Origin: Bacteroidota bacterium
GTDB lineage: Bacteria > Bacteroidota > Bacteroidia > Bacteroidales > CG2-30-32-10
Assembly: GCA_013377115.1 (NCBI GenBank)
Contig: JACAAW010000021.1
Location: 1-34,598, forward strand
Length of the DNA stretch: 34,598 nucleotides
Direction: 5' to 3'
Numbering within the stretch: the first letter of the stretch is position 1; the number at the start of each line of letters is the position of its first letter. Under the pieces are notes generated by a model that was not told the origin of the DNA, did no database searches, and saw only the letters and a list, made by a program, of their open reading frames with translations. Both the position numbers and the translations under genes were made by a program. Positions 14,178 to 22,731 of the stretch are shown here, piece by piece.

Positions 14178-15542
14178 TTAGAACATCGATTTCTTAGTTT
14201 TCTTCCCGATATTATATCTTAGGGAAACGTAGCCATCAACTCCAGTAAAATCTTGCAAATTAATGAGCCAGCCCAATTTCTCAGCACCAAAAACCAAATT
14301 CCAAAGGCGTATTTCGAAGCCGATTCTAGGCAAACTCCATTCATATAAAGAAATTGGTACAGAAACCTCAAACCATCTTCTCTCATAACGTGGAGTTATT
14401 GTTAATACGCTCGGACGACGAATCTGAGCTCCAGTGAATCGCAAATTATTGATATAATTGGCACTGATAAAAATTTTATTATTTAAGTTGTAATCGAATT
14501 GCAAACTCAAAGCGGTTGGCAAATAAAAATTAAGATGATCACTTGTTTTTAATCCACCAACTTGCTCGGTCAAATTAGAAACATCATTTACAGTATTATT
14601 GTTAACATTTGGAGTGTTACTGTATGAATTAACTTCATATTTAAATCCATCACCGTATCTAATACCACCCAAATCTAATATTGCGGCACCAAATTTATAT
14701 TTGTAATTAAAATATGGATTTTCTTTATTGGTTCTCATTGAATCGCTGAGGCAATAAGTAATTCCTAAATCTATTCCCAATCCCATTCCGTTAATTAAGC
14801 CAGTTGGGATTACTCCACCAAAATCGGCATTTACATTATCAAACGAAATGCTTGTTGAATCCTTATAATAATAATCTATTGCTTTATTATTATAGTAAAA
14901 TGCAGCATTTCCTAATAATAAATTTGCAGTGATACCAGCAGCCAAATATCTATTCCCGTCATTTTTAAATGTTCTACTGTAAGTTGCACCCAGCTCTTCC
15001 CAAGATCCAATTGCAAAATGGAATTTATCAGCATGTTTATCAGTATTTAGTTCCTGGCTTACGTCTTTTCCACTATACATTCCATCATACATGGTTTTAA
15101 TAATATCATCTGGAACATCTTTGGTGTCAGCCTCAAAACGCCAGCTCAAATGAACTCCAAAAGCATTTTTACCATTCGAAAACATGATTGAAGGAAAATG
15201 CAATTGCTCTTTGGTATATAAATATTGATGCTTATTTTTGGTTTCATAGCCCTGATAAGCGCCGAAATCTGCAAAACCATTATCAAAAGGATTGATTGGA
15301 TTGTAAGTATCTTTTGGAATTAAATAATAATTGTTTTGAAAGTGCCCACCAAACGTAAAAAAATTAATATCCAGCGAAAGTTTAGAATTTGAAATACTAC
15401 TTGGATTTAGGTTTGTGCTAATCGCTCCAGCATAGTTGCTGGTATAACCCATTAGATTTTGCGCATTCGCAGTATTAATTAAACACAGACTCAAAATTAA
15501 ACAAGCGCAAATAGGCTTCCGGATTCCCTTTGGAGTTTTCAT
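14178..15542 (-). CDS. DUF5723 family outer-membrane beta-barrel protein
   Basis: A 454-residue exported protein with a signal peptide (1-27, ending NTANAQ). The mature protein starts NLMGYTSNYAGAISTNLNPSSI, the 'membrane protein with NP-S' opening usual for DUF5723/PorV-like barrels of Bacteroidota. It continues with alternating amphipathic strands (LSLDINFFTFGGHFQNNYY, FGVHLSWRF, YLAAGITANLLLG, ISANYINNLRF) and ends with strands VDGYVSLRYNIG. There is no T9SS tail. The function is unknown. Its unit lies between the ubiD terminator and the repeat at 14098. An inverted repeat covers the start codon (15540-15594) and might restrict translation. Confidence 0.83.
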   Translation of the reverse strand: MKTPKGIRKPICACLILSLCLINTANAQNLMGYTSNYAGAISTNLNPSSISNSKLSLDINFFTFGGHFQNNYYLIPKDTYNPINPFDNGFADFGAYQGYETKNKHQYLYTKEQLHFPSIMFSNGKNAFGVHLSWRFEADTKDVPDDIIKTMYDGMYSGKDVSQELNTDKHADKFHFAIGSWEELGATYSRTFKNDGNRYLAAGITANLLLGNAAFYYNNKAIDYYYKDSTSISFDNVNADFGGVIPTGLINGMGLGIDLGITYCLSDSMRTNKENPYFNYKYKFGAAILDLGGIRYGDGFKYEVNSYSNTPNVNNNTVNDVSNLTEQVGGLKTSDHLNFYLPTALSLQFDYNLNNKIFISANYINNLRFTGAQIRRPSVLTITPRYERRWFEVSVPISLYEWSLPRIGFEIRLWNLVFGAEKLGWLINLQDFTGVDGYVSLRYNIGKKTKKSMF

Positions 15543-15594
15543 GGCAATTAGTTTTAAGTGAGTTGATGATTTTCTTAAAAGTAAAAATTGCCAT
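15540..15594 (-). promoter_or_regulatory. Possible start-codon hairpin of the DUF5723 gene
   Basis: ATGGCAATT in the leader (minus strand 15594-15586) is the exact complement of AATTGCCAT (15549-15541), which includes the first two bases of the start codon. The loop would be 36 nt. It could hide the ribosome entry site; the stem is 9 bp with only three G-C pairs, so a chance match is possible. Confidence 0.3.
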
Positions 15595-15675
15595 ATTTTA
15601 AATTTTAGTATTTAACTAAAAGATAAAATATTTTCGGAAAAGGTTGCATTGGAGAATGAAATAAATTTTTAAAAA

Positions 15676-15710
15676 AAAGGTTGTTAGGGTTCTAAACCCT
15701 GACAACCTTT
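15676..15710 (-). terminator. Terminator of the ubiD-type gene
   Basis: AAAGGTTGT and AGGGTT (15676-15691) pair with AACCCT and ACAACCTTT (15695-15710), with one wobble and a 3-nt loop. It is flanked by A on one side and T on the other, so it is strong in both directions. It lies 7 nt beyond the UbiD-family stop codon. Confidence 0.9.
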
Positions 15711-15716
15711 TTTATT

Positions 15717-17609
15717 TTATTTCCTTTCCGCTACCGCATCCAAACCATAAATCTGATTTTTGTATTTTAAGGATGGAGATTTTACAAAATCACCCAAGCC
15801 CAATTTTGGCCAGAGTTCATCTACTTTTGCAATGGTGGCATCATCGGCAACAATAATATTTGGCCATTCACGGTTAAAATCATCAACCTCTTTTGTTTTG
15901 CGAGTTCCGTCAACAACGTAAACAGCCTCTTTATTTTTTGAAATAACTTTGCAGTCTATTTGAGGATCAATATTATTTGCCAAGCGCCAAACCACATCTG
16001 AGAAATCATTGACATCAATATTGTGCTCAAGGAAGAATGCAAATTTCACATTATTTAAATATGATTTTTCAAGCATTCCAGCAATCATTTCAAAAGTTTG
16101 CTCTTTCGAAGTTTTATCAATTCCGAAAATTACCACCTTAATATTTTCATCAATTAATGAGGCATTGATACTTTTTATTGCAGGAAAATCAGCAAGAATT
16201 TTTTCAACTTCAATATTTGGTTTTGCGTCATTACTGGTTTCCGCAATTTCTTCAGGTAATTTGGTTGTTGCATCAATTCCAATCTTACCACCAAACGACA
16301 TTTTTTTACTCGCATGATCCAAAACATCCAGCGGTCCACGCATCAATAAAATATCGGTGTTTACATTTACTTTTTCGGAAACGGCTTTTGTCACCGCTTT
16401 ATAATCATGCACATCAACCGTATCATCCACCACAATCATAATTTTATTGAACATCATTTGTCCTGCACCCCAAAGCGAATTCATTGCTTTAAAAGCCTGT
16501 CCGGCATATAATTTCTTAATTTTTATTATTGTGATATTGTGAAACACGCCTTCAACTGGCATTTCCATATCAACGATTTCTGGTACCATCGACATTTTAA
16601 TTGGCGTTAAGAAAATCCGTTCTGTGGCTTTCCCTATCCAGCCATCTTCCTGAGGTGGAATTCCAACAATAGTGGTTGGGTAAATGGCATTTTTTCGATG
16701 AGTAATGCAAGTAACATGAAACCTAGGATAATAATCTGGCAATGAATAATAACCAGTGTGGTCGCCAAATGGACCTTCATAAATTAATTCTTCTGCTGGA
16801 TCCACATAACCTTCAATAACAAAATCAGCATCAGCAGGAACTTCAATATCATTGGTCAAACATTTTACCAATTCCACTTTTTTCTTACGAAGGAATCCGG
16901 CCAAAATGTATTCATCAATATTTTCAGGAAGTGGCGCAGTTGCAGAATATGTATAAGCAGGATCGCCACCAAGTATCACTGAAACCGGCATTTTAATTCC
17001 CAATTCTTTATATTTCAAATAATGATGAGCCGAACCTTTATGCTTATGCCAATGCATTCCAGTCATAGTTTCGCTAAAAACCTGCATTCGGTACATTCCA
17101 ACATTTCTGATTTTTGTTTCAGGGTCGATGGTATTAACAACAGGCAAGGTGATAAATGGACCGCCATCCTTTACCCAACATTTTAATACTGGAAGTTTTG
17201 TTAAATCAGGTTTTTCCATCACCACTTCCTGACATGCGCCTCTGCCTTTTACATGTTTTGGCATCCATGAAGAAATTTCGTTTAAAGTTGGCAGCATTCT
17301 TAGTTTTTCAATCAACCCTTCTTTTGGTGAAACAATTTGCTTAAACAAAGCATCCATTTGATTGCCGATTTCATCAAGGTTGTTAATTCCCAAACTTAAG
17401 CACATCCTTTTTTCAGAACCAAACAAATTAATCAAAAGAGGAAATTCAGTTCCATTGTTTTCAAATAACAAAGCATTTCCTCCAACTTTACAAATTCGGT
17501 CAGTTATCTCTGCAATTTCCAATTCTGGTGAAACAAATTCTTTTATTCTTGTCAGTTCTCCAATGTTTTCAGCGGATTGTATAAAATGATTGAGGTTTTT
17601 AAAAGCCAT
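15717..17609 (-). CDS. ubiD: UbiD family decarboxylase (probably menaquinone biosynthesis)
   Basis: A 630-residue cytoplasmic enzyme of the prenylated-FMN-dependent UbiD group, which removes a carboxyl group from aromatic or unsaturated acids. Family marks: NVGMYRMQVF with Arg174, HWHKHKGSAHH (186-196), EGPFGDHTGYYS with Glu278 and Asp283, and THRKNAIYPTTIVGIPPQEDG. The Arg-Glu-acid triad falls where the fungal Fdc1 triad lies (173/277/282). The length of about 630 and the phylum fit the Bacteroidota menaquinone decarboxylase rather than E. coli UbiD (about 495); since most Bacteroidota make menaquinone, that role is likely but not shown. It is a single gene, divergent from tpx, with only an imperfect -7 box (TATATTTA, 17639-17632) and a strong terminator. 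No UbiX partner is in the window. Confidence 0.92.
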   Translation of the reverse strand: MAFKNLNHFIQSAENIGELTRIKEFVSPELEIAEITDRICKVGGNALLFENNGTEFPLLINLFGSEKRMCLSLGINNLDEIGNQMDALFKQIVSPKEGLIEKLRMLPTLNEISSWMPKHVKGRGACQEVVMEKPDLTKLPVLKCWVKDGGPFITLPVVNTIDPETKIRNVGMYRMQVFSETMTGMHWHKHKGSAHHYLKYKELGIKMPVSVILGGDPAYTYSATAPLPENIDEYILAGFLRKKKVELVKCLTNDIEVPADADFVIEGYVDPAEELIYEGPFGDHTGYYSLPDYYPRFHVTCITHRKNAIYPTTIVGIPPQEDGWIGKATERIFLTPIKMSMVPEIVDMEMPVEGVFHNITIIKIKKLYAGQAFKAMNSLWGAGQMMFNKIMIVVDDTVDVHDYKAVTKAVSEKVNVNTDILLMRGPLDVLDHASKKMSFGGKIGIDATTKLPEEIAETSNDAKPNIEVEKILADFPAIKSINASLIDENIKVVIFGIDKTSKEQTFEMIAGMLEKSYLNNVKFAFFLEHNIDVNDFSDVVWRLANNIDPQIDCKVISKNKEAVYVVDGTRKTKEVDDFNREWPNIIVADDATIAKVDELWPKLGLGDFVKSPSLKYKNQIYGLDAVAERK

Positions 17610-17665
17610 AAAAATTATATAGTAAAATAAGTAAATATACTTGCCATTATCATTTGTAAAATTAT

Positions 17666-17673
17666 TAATTTTG
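17666..17673 (+). promoter_or_regulatory. -7 box of tpx
   Basis: TAATTTTG is a perfect TAnnTTTG element 63 nt ahead of the start codon. The nearest TTG (17641-17643) is 22 nt upstream, slightly longer than the usual spacing. Confidence 0.5.
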
Positions 17674-17736
17674 AATCATTCTTAAACAATTAAAATGAAG
17701 TAAAATTCATTTCATCATAAACTTAATAAAAACATT

Positions 17737-18249
17737 ATGAAAAAAAACACAGGCATCATTACATTTGGAGGAAATCCATTGACAATTTTAGGAGAAATGG
17801 TAAAAAAAGGTGACAAAGCTCTTGACTTTACAGTTTTAGGAAACGATTTGAGTCCAGTTAAATTGAGTGATTTCGAAGGAAAAGTTAGAATCATTTCTTC
17901 GGTTCCTTCAGTTGACACAGGAGTTTGCGCAGCACAAACCAGAAGATTTAATGTGGAAGCAGCAAATTTGGGTGATGTAAAAATCCTTACTATTTCTTGC
18001 GATTTACCTTTTGCTTTAGGTAGATTTTGCGCTGCAGAAGGAATAGAAAAAGTAGTTACACTTTCTGACCATAAAGAAGTTGATTTCGGTTCAAAATATG
18101 GTTTTTTAATTGAAGAACTTAGATTATTGGCAAGAGGAATCGTAGTTATTGATAAAGCAGGAATTGTTCAATATGTTGAATATGTAAATGAAGTTACCAA
18201 TCATCCAGATTATGATAATGCTCTCGCAGAAGCAAAAAAATTAGTTTAA
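17737..18249 (+). CDS. tpx: Thiol peroxidase (atypical 2-Cys peroxiredoxin)
   Basis: A 170-residue thioredoxin-fold enzyme that reduces hydrogen peroxide and organic peroxides using thioredoxin. The start ITFGGNPLTILGE and KVRIISSVPSVDTGVCAAQTRRF are diagnostic of Tpx; Cys64 in TGVC is the peroxidatic cysteine and Cys98 in GRFC is the resolving one. DLPFALGRFC is the conserved segment between them. An additional Cys88 (ISCDLPF) stands next to this segment where most Tpx have another residue. The second domain carries GIVVIDKAGIVQYVEYV. The length is normal. It has its own promoter and ends in a bidirectional terminator shared with the convergent gene. No OxyR-like gene is nearby. Confidence 0.96.
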   Translation: MKKNTGIITFGGNPLTILGEMVKKGDKALDFTVLGNDLSPVKLSDFEGKVRIISSVPSVDTGVCAAQTRRFNVEAANLGDVKILTISCDLPFALGRFCAAEGIEKVVTLSDHKEVDFGSKYGFLIEELRLLARGIVVIDKAGIVQYVEYVNEVTNHPDYDNALAEAKKLV

Positions 18250-18250
18250 A

Positions 18251-18283
18251 AAAAAAGCTGTTTCAAATGAAACAGCTTTTTTT
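18251..18283. terminator. Bidirectional terminator between tpx and the convergent gene
   Basis: AGCTGTTTC (18256-18264) pairs perfectly with GAAACAGCT (18269-18277) across a 4-nt loop. A-run before and T-run after give a T-tail on both strands, so it serves both converging genes. Confidence 0.92.
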
Positions 18284-18296
18284 ATTTTTATATTTT

Positions 18297-18815
18297 TTAC
18301 TCAACTTCCACAGTTACATAACCTGCTTCAATAAATGTTTGGTCTTTGTTGAAAACAGAGAATTTATATTTTCCAGCATCTTTAAAAGTATATTTGAAAT
18401 AAGTAAATTGCCAGTTATCTTCAATTGTAATATATTTTGTATCAACAAAGTCAGCATAATCGTTACCTTTCCAAATATCAACAATCATTTCGGTGGTTTT
18501 AAATGGTTTTGAATGTTTTATTAATACATAAACAAAACCACCAGCAGAAGAAATGGTAAATACCGATGCAGGAGTTTTCGCTTCACCAGTTGTTTCGTTA
18601 ACACCTTCGCAAAAAACAACAGAGGAACCAATATAATAATCCGAAGTAACTTTATCGGAATTTGAATTATTTATTACGGTTTTTTTATTATTTACGTCAG
18701 ATGGTGGAGTTGTATTAGCAGGTGCATCCGAACCTTTACCTTGCGAAAACAAACTAAAACTGCACATTACCAAAAATATTAACACAAAGTAAAATTTAGA
18801 GGCGAATTTTTTCAT
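18297..18815 (-). CDS. Exported protein of unknown function
   Basis: A 172-residue protein with a clear signal peptide (MKKFASKFYFVLIFLVMCSF, cleavage near SLFSQ). Residues about 26-60 are an Asn/Pro/Thr/Ser-rich linker. The rest (about 65-172) is strand-rich, with FVYVLIKHSKPF, IVDIWKGNDY, WQFTYFKYTFKDAGKYKFSVFNKDQ and a final AGYVTVEVE. This looks like an immunoglobulin-like or jelly-roll sandwich that presents a surface; I do not recognise the family. The frame is open for 8 codons upstream to a TTG at 18839, but that TTG overlaps the -7 box of a full-consensus promoter (18837-18867), so transcription starts after it and ATG 18815 is the start. It shares a terminator with tpx. Confidence 0.8.
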   Translation of the reverse strand: MKKFASKFYFVLIFLVMCSFSLFSQGKGSDAPANTTPPSDVNNKKTVINNSNSDKVTSDYYIGSSVVFCEGVNETTGEAKTPASVFTISSAGGFVYVLIKHSKPFKTTEMIVDIWKGNDYADFVDTKYITIEDNWQFTYFKYTFKDAGKYKFSVFNKDQTFIEAGYVTVEVE

Positions 18816-18836
18816 ACAAATGTTTTTAAGTTTATA

Positions 18837-18867
18837 CAAAAATAATAGTTTTTATTTTTTTTACAAA
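18837..18867 (-). promoter_or_regulatory. Promoter of the exported protein at 18297
   Basis: The minus strand reads TTTG (18867-18864), a 19-nt spacer and TATTTTTG (18844-18837): a full Bacteroidota promoter. The start codon is 21 nt downstream of the box. Confidence 0.7.
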
Positions 18868-18891
18868 TTTTTATCGAATATTTTATTCAAA

Positions 18892-20508
18892 TTAAAATCT
18901 TGGACATCTTTTTATTTTCCTTCCACTAATTTTTAATTTTTTCGTCAATGACTTTTTACGCATTGAAGTATTACTAGAGCTGAATTTAAAATAATTCGAA
19001 AACTCTCTTTTCAAGTTGAATTTGGCTTTTTTTACATTTGCAATTTTTACAATCTCGGCTTTTTCTTTTTTCTCTGGAACAATTACAGTCATTACAATAA
19101 CATTTGATCCAATTACATGAGGAACAGACATTCCAAGATAAGAAGTCATAACTACTGTAACAACATCTCCATCTTTAATATTTGAAGTATTGAAAATAAC
19201 AGAATTCCCTCCTACGTTTTCACCATTTATTTTCCATTGGTAACTAGGCATCGAACCACTTTTATAAGGTGTCGCTCTAAAAGTCACATTTTTTCCTTTT
19301 TGTATTGTTGAAGATGGAGAAACCTCAATTACAACATTAGGTTGTTCTGGTGGTTCAATATTGATACTTATTGAATTCGAATTTGCTGAACTGGTTGTTG
19401 CGCAAGGAGCATTCGAAATCAAAGAAACAGTAACAACATCATTATTTTTCAATTTTGAAGATGTAAATGTTGAAGAATTGATTCCAACTTTTTCGCCATT
19501 TACCATCCATTGATAGATTGGTTTAGTTCCGCCATTATGAGCTATTGCCTGGAATGTTATCGTTGTTCCTTCTTTAATATTATTTCCTGGATGAGCTTCA
19601 ATCACAACTTCTGGTGTTACACTTGAATTTATGGTAAGATTCATTTTATTTTCTGTACCAATTATTTCGGGAGTCGTACTTATTACTCTTATTCTGTATA
19701 GCGAACCTGCGACAGAAACGCAAGGCAAAGAGCACGAAATAACTCCACTATTTAAGTTGCTTTTCAAAACTCCAATATTTACAGGTTTTGAAAAACTTCC
19801 ATTTTCATCAGAAAGCTGAGCAATATATTGATTATCGGACAAAAAGGCTCCCTTACTTTGAAAAGGAACTTCTAATGAACTGCATGCGCAAAAAGGACTT
19901 CCTTCAATTTTACCAGTTGTTATGAAATTGCTTGGGTTTTCAAACATAAAATTATCAACATGCGCCCAATCTTGTAAATTATTAACGCCAGTCATTTGAA
20001 TGGTAATATATAAAGCATCCATTGGCGCAATGAAGGTTAAAGTGCGCTTCGTCCAAACGCCCACCACTGGGGTTTCTGCGGTTGCAACAGCTGTGACAAT
20101 ACTTCTTTTATCATTAGAAACGCCCATTTGAAAAGGAAGCGGCTGATAACTGCTGCTACCTCTGTCCCAAAAAGAAATAGTATAGGTTTTTCCACTTACC
20201 AATTTCGAAGAAAGCTCCATTGAAATAGCATCTGTTCCACCTCCAGTTAATGCCACATACCATGAACCATTTTGAGGAAGACCATTATAAGTTGCGGTAT
20301 TAATAATATCCATATCCCCATAAGACCCAAATGCAAATGTATTTTCCATTTTGGAATTAAAATCAACATTTGATAAATTTATTAAATCAGTTCCTATGAT
20401 TGCTGTATTTTTTTCAAAGTTTCCATTTAAAAAGGTTTGGGACCTCACTATACTATTAGAAGTGATTGAAACAATGATTATCCCTATAATTGCGATCAAC
20501 TTTTTCAT
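18892..20508 (-). CDS. Exported multidomain adhesin-like protein with PKD-like repeats and a basic tail
   Basis: A 538-residue protein with a signal peptide (1-23, ending SIVRSQ). Residues about 24-195 look like a carbohydrate-binding jelly roll (FLNGNFEKN, SWYVALTGGG, GKTYTISFWDRGS, WAHVDNFMFEN). About 198-295 is a domain common in Bacteroidota cell-surface proteins (GSPFCACSSLEVPFQSKGAF, SLYRIRVISTTPEIIGTEN). Two PKD-like repeats follow (about 296-385 and 390-475), each with YQW-x-NG-x-VG and DVVTV. Proteins of this design normally end in a T9SS sorting domain; here the last ~65 residues are instead Lys/Arg-rich (RKKSLTKKLKISGRKIKR) with no sorting motif. Promoter not clear; the gap upstream to rlmB is about 200 nt. 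Confidence 0.8.
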   Translation of the reverse strand: MKKLIAIIGIIIVSITSNSIVRSQTFLNGNFEKNTAIIGTDLINLSNVDFNSKMENTFAFGSYGDMDIINTATYNGLPQNGSWYVALTGGGTDAISMELSSKLVSGKTYTISFWDRGSSSYQPLPFQMGVSNDKRSIVTAVATAETPVVGVWTKRTLTFIAPMDALYITIQMTGVNNLQDWAHVDNFMFENPSNFITTGKIEGSPFCACSSLEVPFQSKGAFLSDNQYIAQLSDENGSFSKPVNIGVLKSNLNSGVISCSLPCVSVAGSLYRIRVISTTPEIIGTENKMNLTINSSVTPEVVIEAHPGNNIKEGTTITFQAIAHNGGTKPIYQWMVNGEKVGINSSTFTSSKLKNNDVVTVSLISNAPCATTSSANSNSISINIEPPEQPNVVIEVSPSSTIQKGKNVTFRATPYKSGSMPSYQWKINGENVGGNSVIFNTSNIKDGDVVTVVMTSYLGMSVPHVIGSNVIVMTVIVPEKKEKAEIVKIANVKKAKFNLKREFSNYFKFSSSNTSMRKKSLTKKLKISGRKIKRCPRF

Positions 20509-20716
20509 AATTCTTTGCTTTAATTACTATTGCCATTTTCCAAATAAAAAATTGGAATTTTGAAATATGGATGCAAAAAAGTTGATGATTTCACATCCAA
20601 AATAAAAAAAATTATTTTTTTTGCAAAGTATTGACAAAGAATATGCCAACAAAATTTAGCAATTCCTTTTAAAGCAAAAGAATTGAAGGAAAGTATTTAA
20701 ATAAAGAAATTTAAAT

Positions 20717-21454
20717 TTAAACTAAGCGTTGACGAATTACTTCATACAATACAACACCAGCAGATACGGACACATTTAATGAAGCAATTTCACCATGCAT
20801 TGGAATTTTTGCCAAGCCATCAGAAATTCGAATTAAATCGGAGGAAATCCCATCTTCTTCTGAGCCTAAAATTATGGCTGTTGGAACAGAATAATCTTGG
20901 TCGTAAATGCTTTCGCTTCCTTTTTCAGTGCATGAAACAACCCTAACGCCACTGGTTTGTAAGTATTCAACTGTTGTTTTTAAATTCTCGCTACGACAAA
21001 CAGAAATTTTCATTAATGCTCCTGCCGAAGTTTTCACAGCATCGCCATTAATTTGAGCCGAACCTTTTGCAGGCACAATTATGGCGTCAACTCCAACACA
21101 TTCAGCAGTTCTGGAAATTGCACCAAAATTTCTAACGTCAGTAATTCTATCTAGAATTAAAAATAAAGGAACGCGACCTTGTTCAAAAACATCCATCAAA
21201 ATATTTTCAATAGGTTGATAAATAACACTTGAAACAAAGCAAATCACACCTTGATGATTTTTCATGGTAACTCTGTTCAATTTTTCAACAGGAACATATT
21301 GAAAAGGAACTTTTAATTCGATAAGTAAATTTCTCAATTCAAAAAAACCTTCACCTTTTAACCCTGATTGGATTAATAGTTTCTCTATTTCTCTACCTGC
21401 TTTGATTGCCTCAATTACTGGGCGAATTCCAAAAACTAAATTCTCTTTTGTCAA
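20717..21454 (-). CDS. rlmB: 23S rRNA (guanosine-2'-O-)-methyltransferase RlmB, TTG start
   Basis: A 245-residue SPOUT (trefoil-knot) methyltransferase; RlmB methylates the 2'-O of G2251 (E. coli numbering) in the peptidyl-transferase P loop using S-adenosylmethionine. The small N-terminal substrate domain (NLVFGIRPVIEAI, NHQGVICFV) is followed by motif 1 LDRITDVRNFGAISRTAE (101-118, with Asn109 and Arg115), motif 2 ILGSEEDGIS (195-204) and motif 3 IPMHGEIASLNVSVSAGVVLYE (217-238). The start is TTG: an in-frame stop lies 9 nt upstream and the next ATG would remove the conserved NLVFGIRP segment. It is the last gene of the ung-to-rlmB run, 23 nt behind the GWxTD gene. No strong terminator; only a loose hairpin near 20660-20690. 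Confidence 0.93.
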   Translation of the reverse strand: MTKENLVFGIRPVIEAIKAGREIEKLLIQSGLKGEGFFELRNLLIELKVPFQYVPVEKLNRVTMKNHQGVICFVSSVIYQPIENILMDVFEQGRVPLFLILDRITDVRNFGAISRTAECVGVDAIIVPAKGSAQINGDAVKTSAGALMKISVCRSENLKTTVEYLQTSGVRVVSCTEKGSESIYDQDYSVPTAIILGSEEDGISSDLIRISDGLAKIPMHGEIASLNVSVSAGVVLYEVIRQRLV

Positions 21455-21477
21455 TCTATTTTATTTTAAATGTGTAA

Positions 21478-22731
21478 CTATCTTCTTAAAAGGTCAATTG
21501 AATTGAACCAACTGTCTTTATACATTGGTGATTTTTCCAAGATATAATCGTTTTCCGAAAACGGATTTTCAACTTTATAAAAATTCATTGTTACCGACCT
21601 GATGTTCCTTGCTTCACCATAAATCCAAACTTCCTTGTTTTGCGAAAGATAAACTGTATTCGGAGGCCCATAAATAATGTATACAATTCCTCTGTCGGTT
21701 TTCCAACCTTCTAAATAAGAAGAAAAGAATTTGTTGGCATCTTGAACATGATTATAATATTTCTTAATCAATTCGGTAGCTCTTTCAGGATTGCCAGCGA
21801 TTTCAAGCCAAAACTTATCCAATGCTTCTTTTTTCTCTTTCATAAAAAGCATTTTATCATATTCTTGCTGGGTGGTGAGATATCGTATTGTGGCAAGCAT
21901 ATTTTCTGGAGTAATAATTTTAGGAAAATCATTGTAAAACCTAAAAAGTGTTAATCCTTCTTTGTTTGTTGAATCCGCCTGAAAATGATAAATTCCAAAT
22001 TTTTTAAGCTGCAAATAATCGGTCTCACCCTCTTTCAACTCAATTTGAAACGAACTGTCGGAAATTACAACTGTAGATTTTTCAGGGTTTATACTAAACG
22101 GCGGAGTTGCAATTGGGAAGTTTGGTTTGTAATACTTTACCCAAAGTTTCTTTTTATTTCTATCATTAAATTTGATTTTAAAACTTTGGCCTTTTTCAAT
22201 ATTTGATTGAAAAATCAATTGTTCATCTGAATCTAAGACTTGAAAATTATTTTGGTTATTTTTACTATTCTTATTAATAAAAACGTAGGATTCAATACTT
22301 TCATTTCGATTTAAATCTGTTAAAACCAATTTCAAAAAATAACTATTATTTACTTTTGCTTTAATGTTTATTGAATTGATGATACTTTTTGATTTCTTAA
22401 AATTATTCGAATCCAAATATGCAATAGTAGCGCTATCAATAACACTTTTTTCCTTCGAGCTTATTGAACTATAGAGTAAATAAGTCAATTTAAAATGAGC
22501 AGTATAGTTGTTTTCTTTGGGTAATTTTACATACAATAAATCGTCCGAATTCACTTTAAAATTCAAAATTGACAAACTATCAGAATAGTGAAAAATATTG
22601 TAGGCAGGATAAATCCTAATTTTTGCCGAATCATAAATATAGGCCATATTTTGATTGGTAAGCATGTTGTATGATGAACAGGCAGAAAATATGGTTGCAA
22701 TAAAAAAAAGATAAATTATATTTTTTCTCAT
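21478..22731 (-). CDS. GWxTD domain lipoprotein
   Basis: A 417-residue lipoprotein (signal peptide 1-17, lipobox FSAC, Cys18). The C-terminal GWxTD domain is present as GWKTDRGIVYIIYGPPNTVY (342-361) and continues to EVWIYGE; this domain is usual in Bacteroidota and some other phyla, and its role is unknown. The helical stretch before it (about 280-340: MLATIRYLTTQQEYDKM, ALDKFWLEIAGNPERATELIKKYY) is a standard part of the family. Residues about 20-275 form strand-rich domains. The start codon overlaps the rmuC stop by four bases (ATGA), so translation is probably coupled. I do not infer a function from the neighbours. Confidence 0.9.
   Translation of the reverse strand: MRKNIIYLFFIATIFSACSSYNMLTNQNMAYIYDSAKIRIYPAYNIFHYSDSLSILNFKVNSDDLLYVKLPKENNYTAHFKLTYLLYSSISSKEKSVIDSATIAYLDSNNFKKSKSIINSINIKAKVNNSYFLKLVLTDLNRNESIESYVFINKNSKNNQNNFQVLDSDEQLIFQSNIEKGQSFKIKFNDRNKKKLWVKYYKPNFPIATPPFSINPEKSTVVISDSSFQIELKEGETDYLQLKKFGIYHFQADSTNKEGLTLFRFYNDFPKIITPENMLATIRYLTTQQEYDKMLFMKEKKEALDKFWLEIAGNPERATELIKKYYNHVQDANKFFSSYLEGWKTDRGIVYIIYGPPNTVYLSQNKEVWIYGEARNIRSVTMNFYKVENPFSENDYILEKSPMYKDSWFNSIDLLRR

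Noticed and set aside
16009-17589. Plus-strand frames opposite the UbiD gene
   Set aside because: Antisense shadows of a well-conserved enzyme gene; no promoter or family resemblance.
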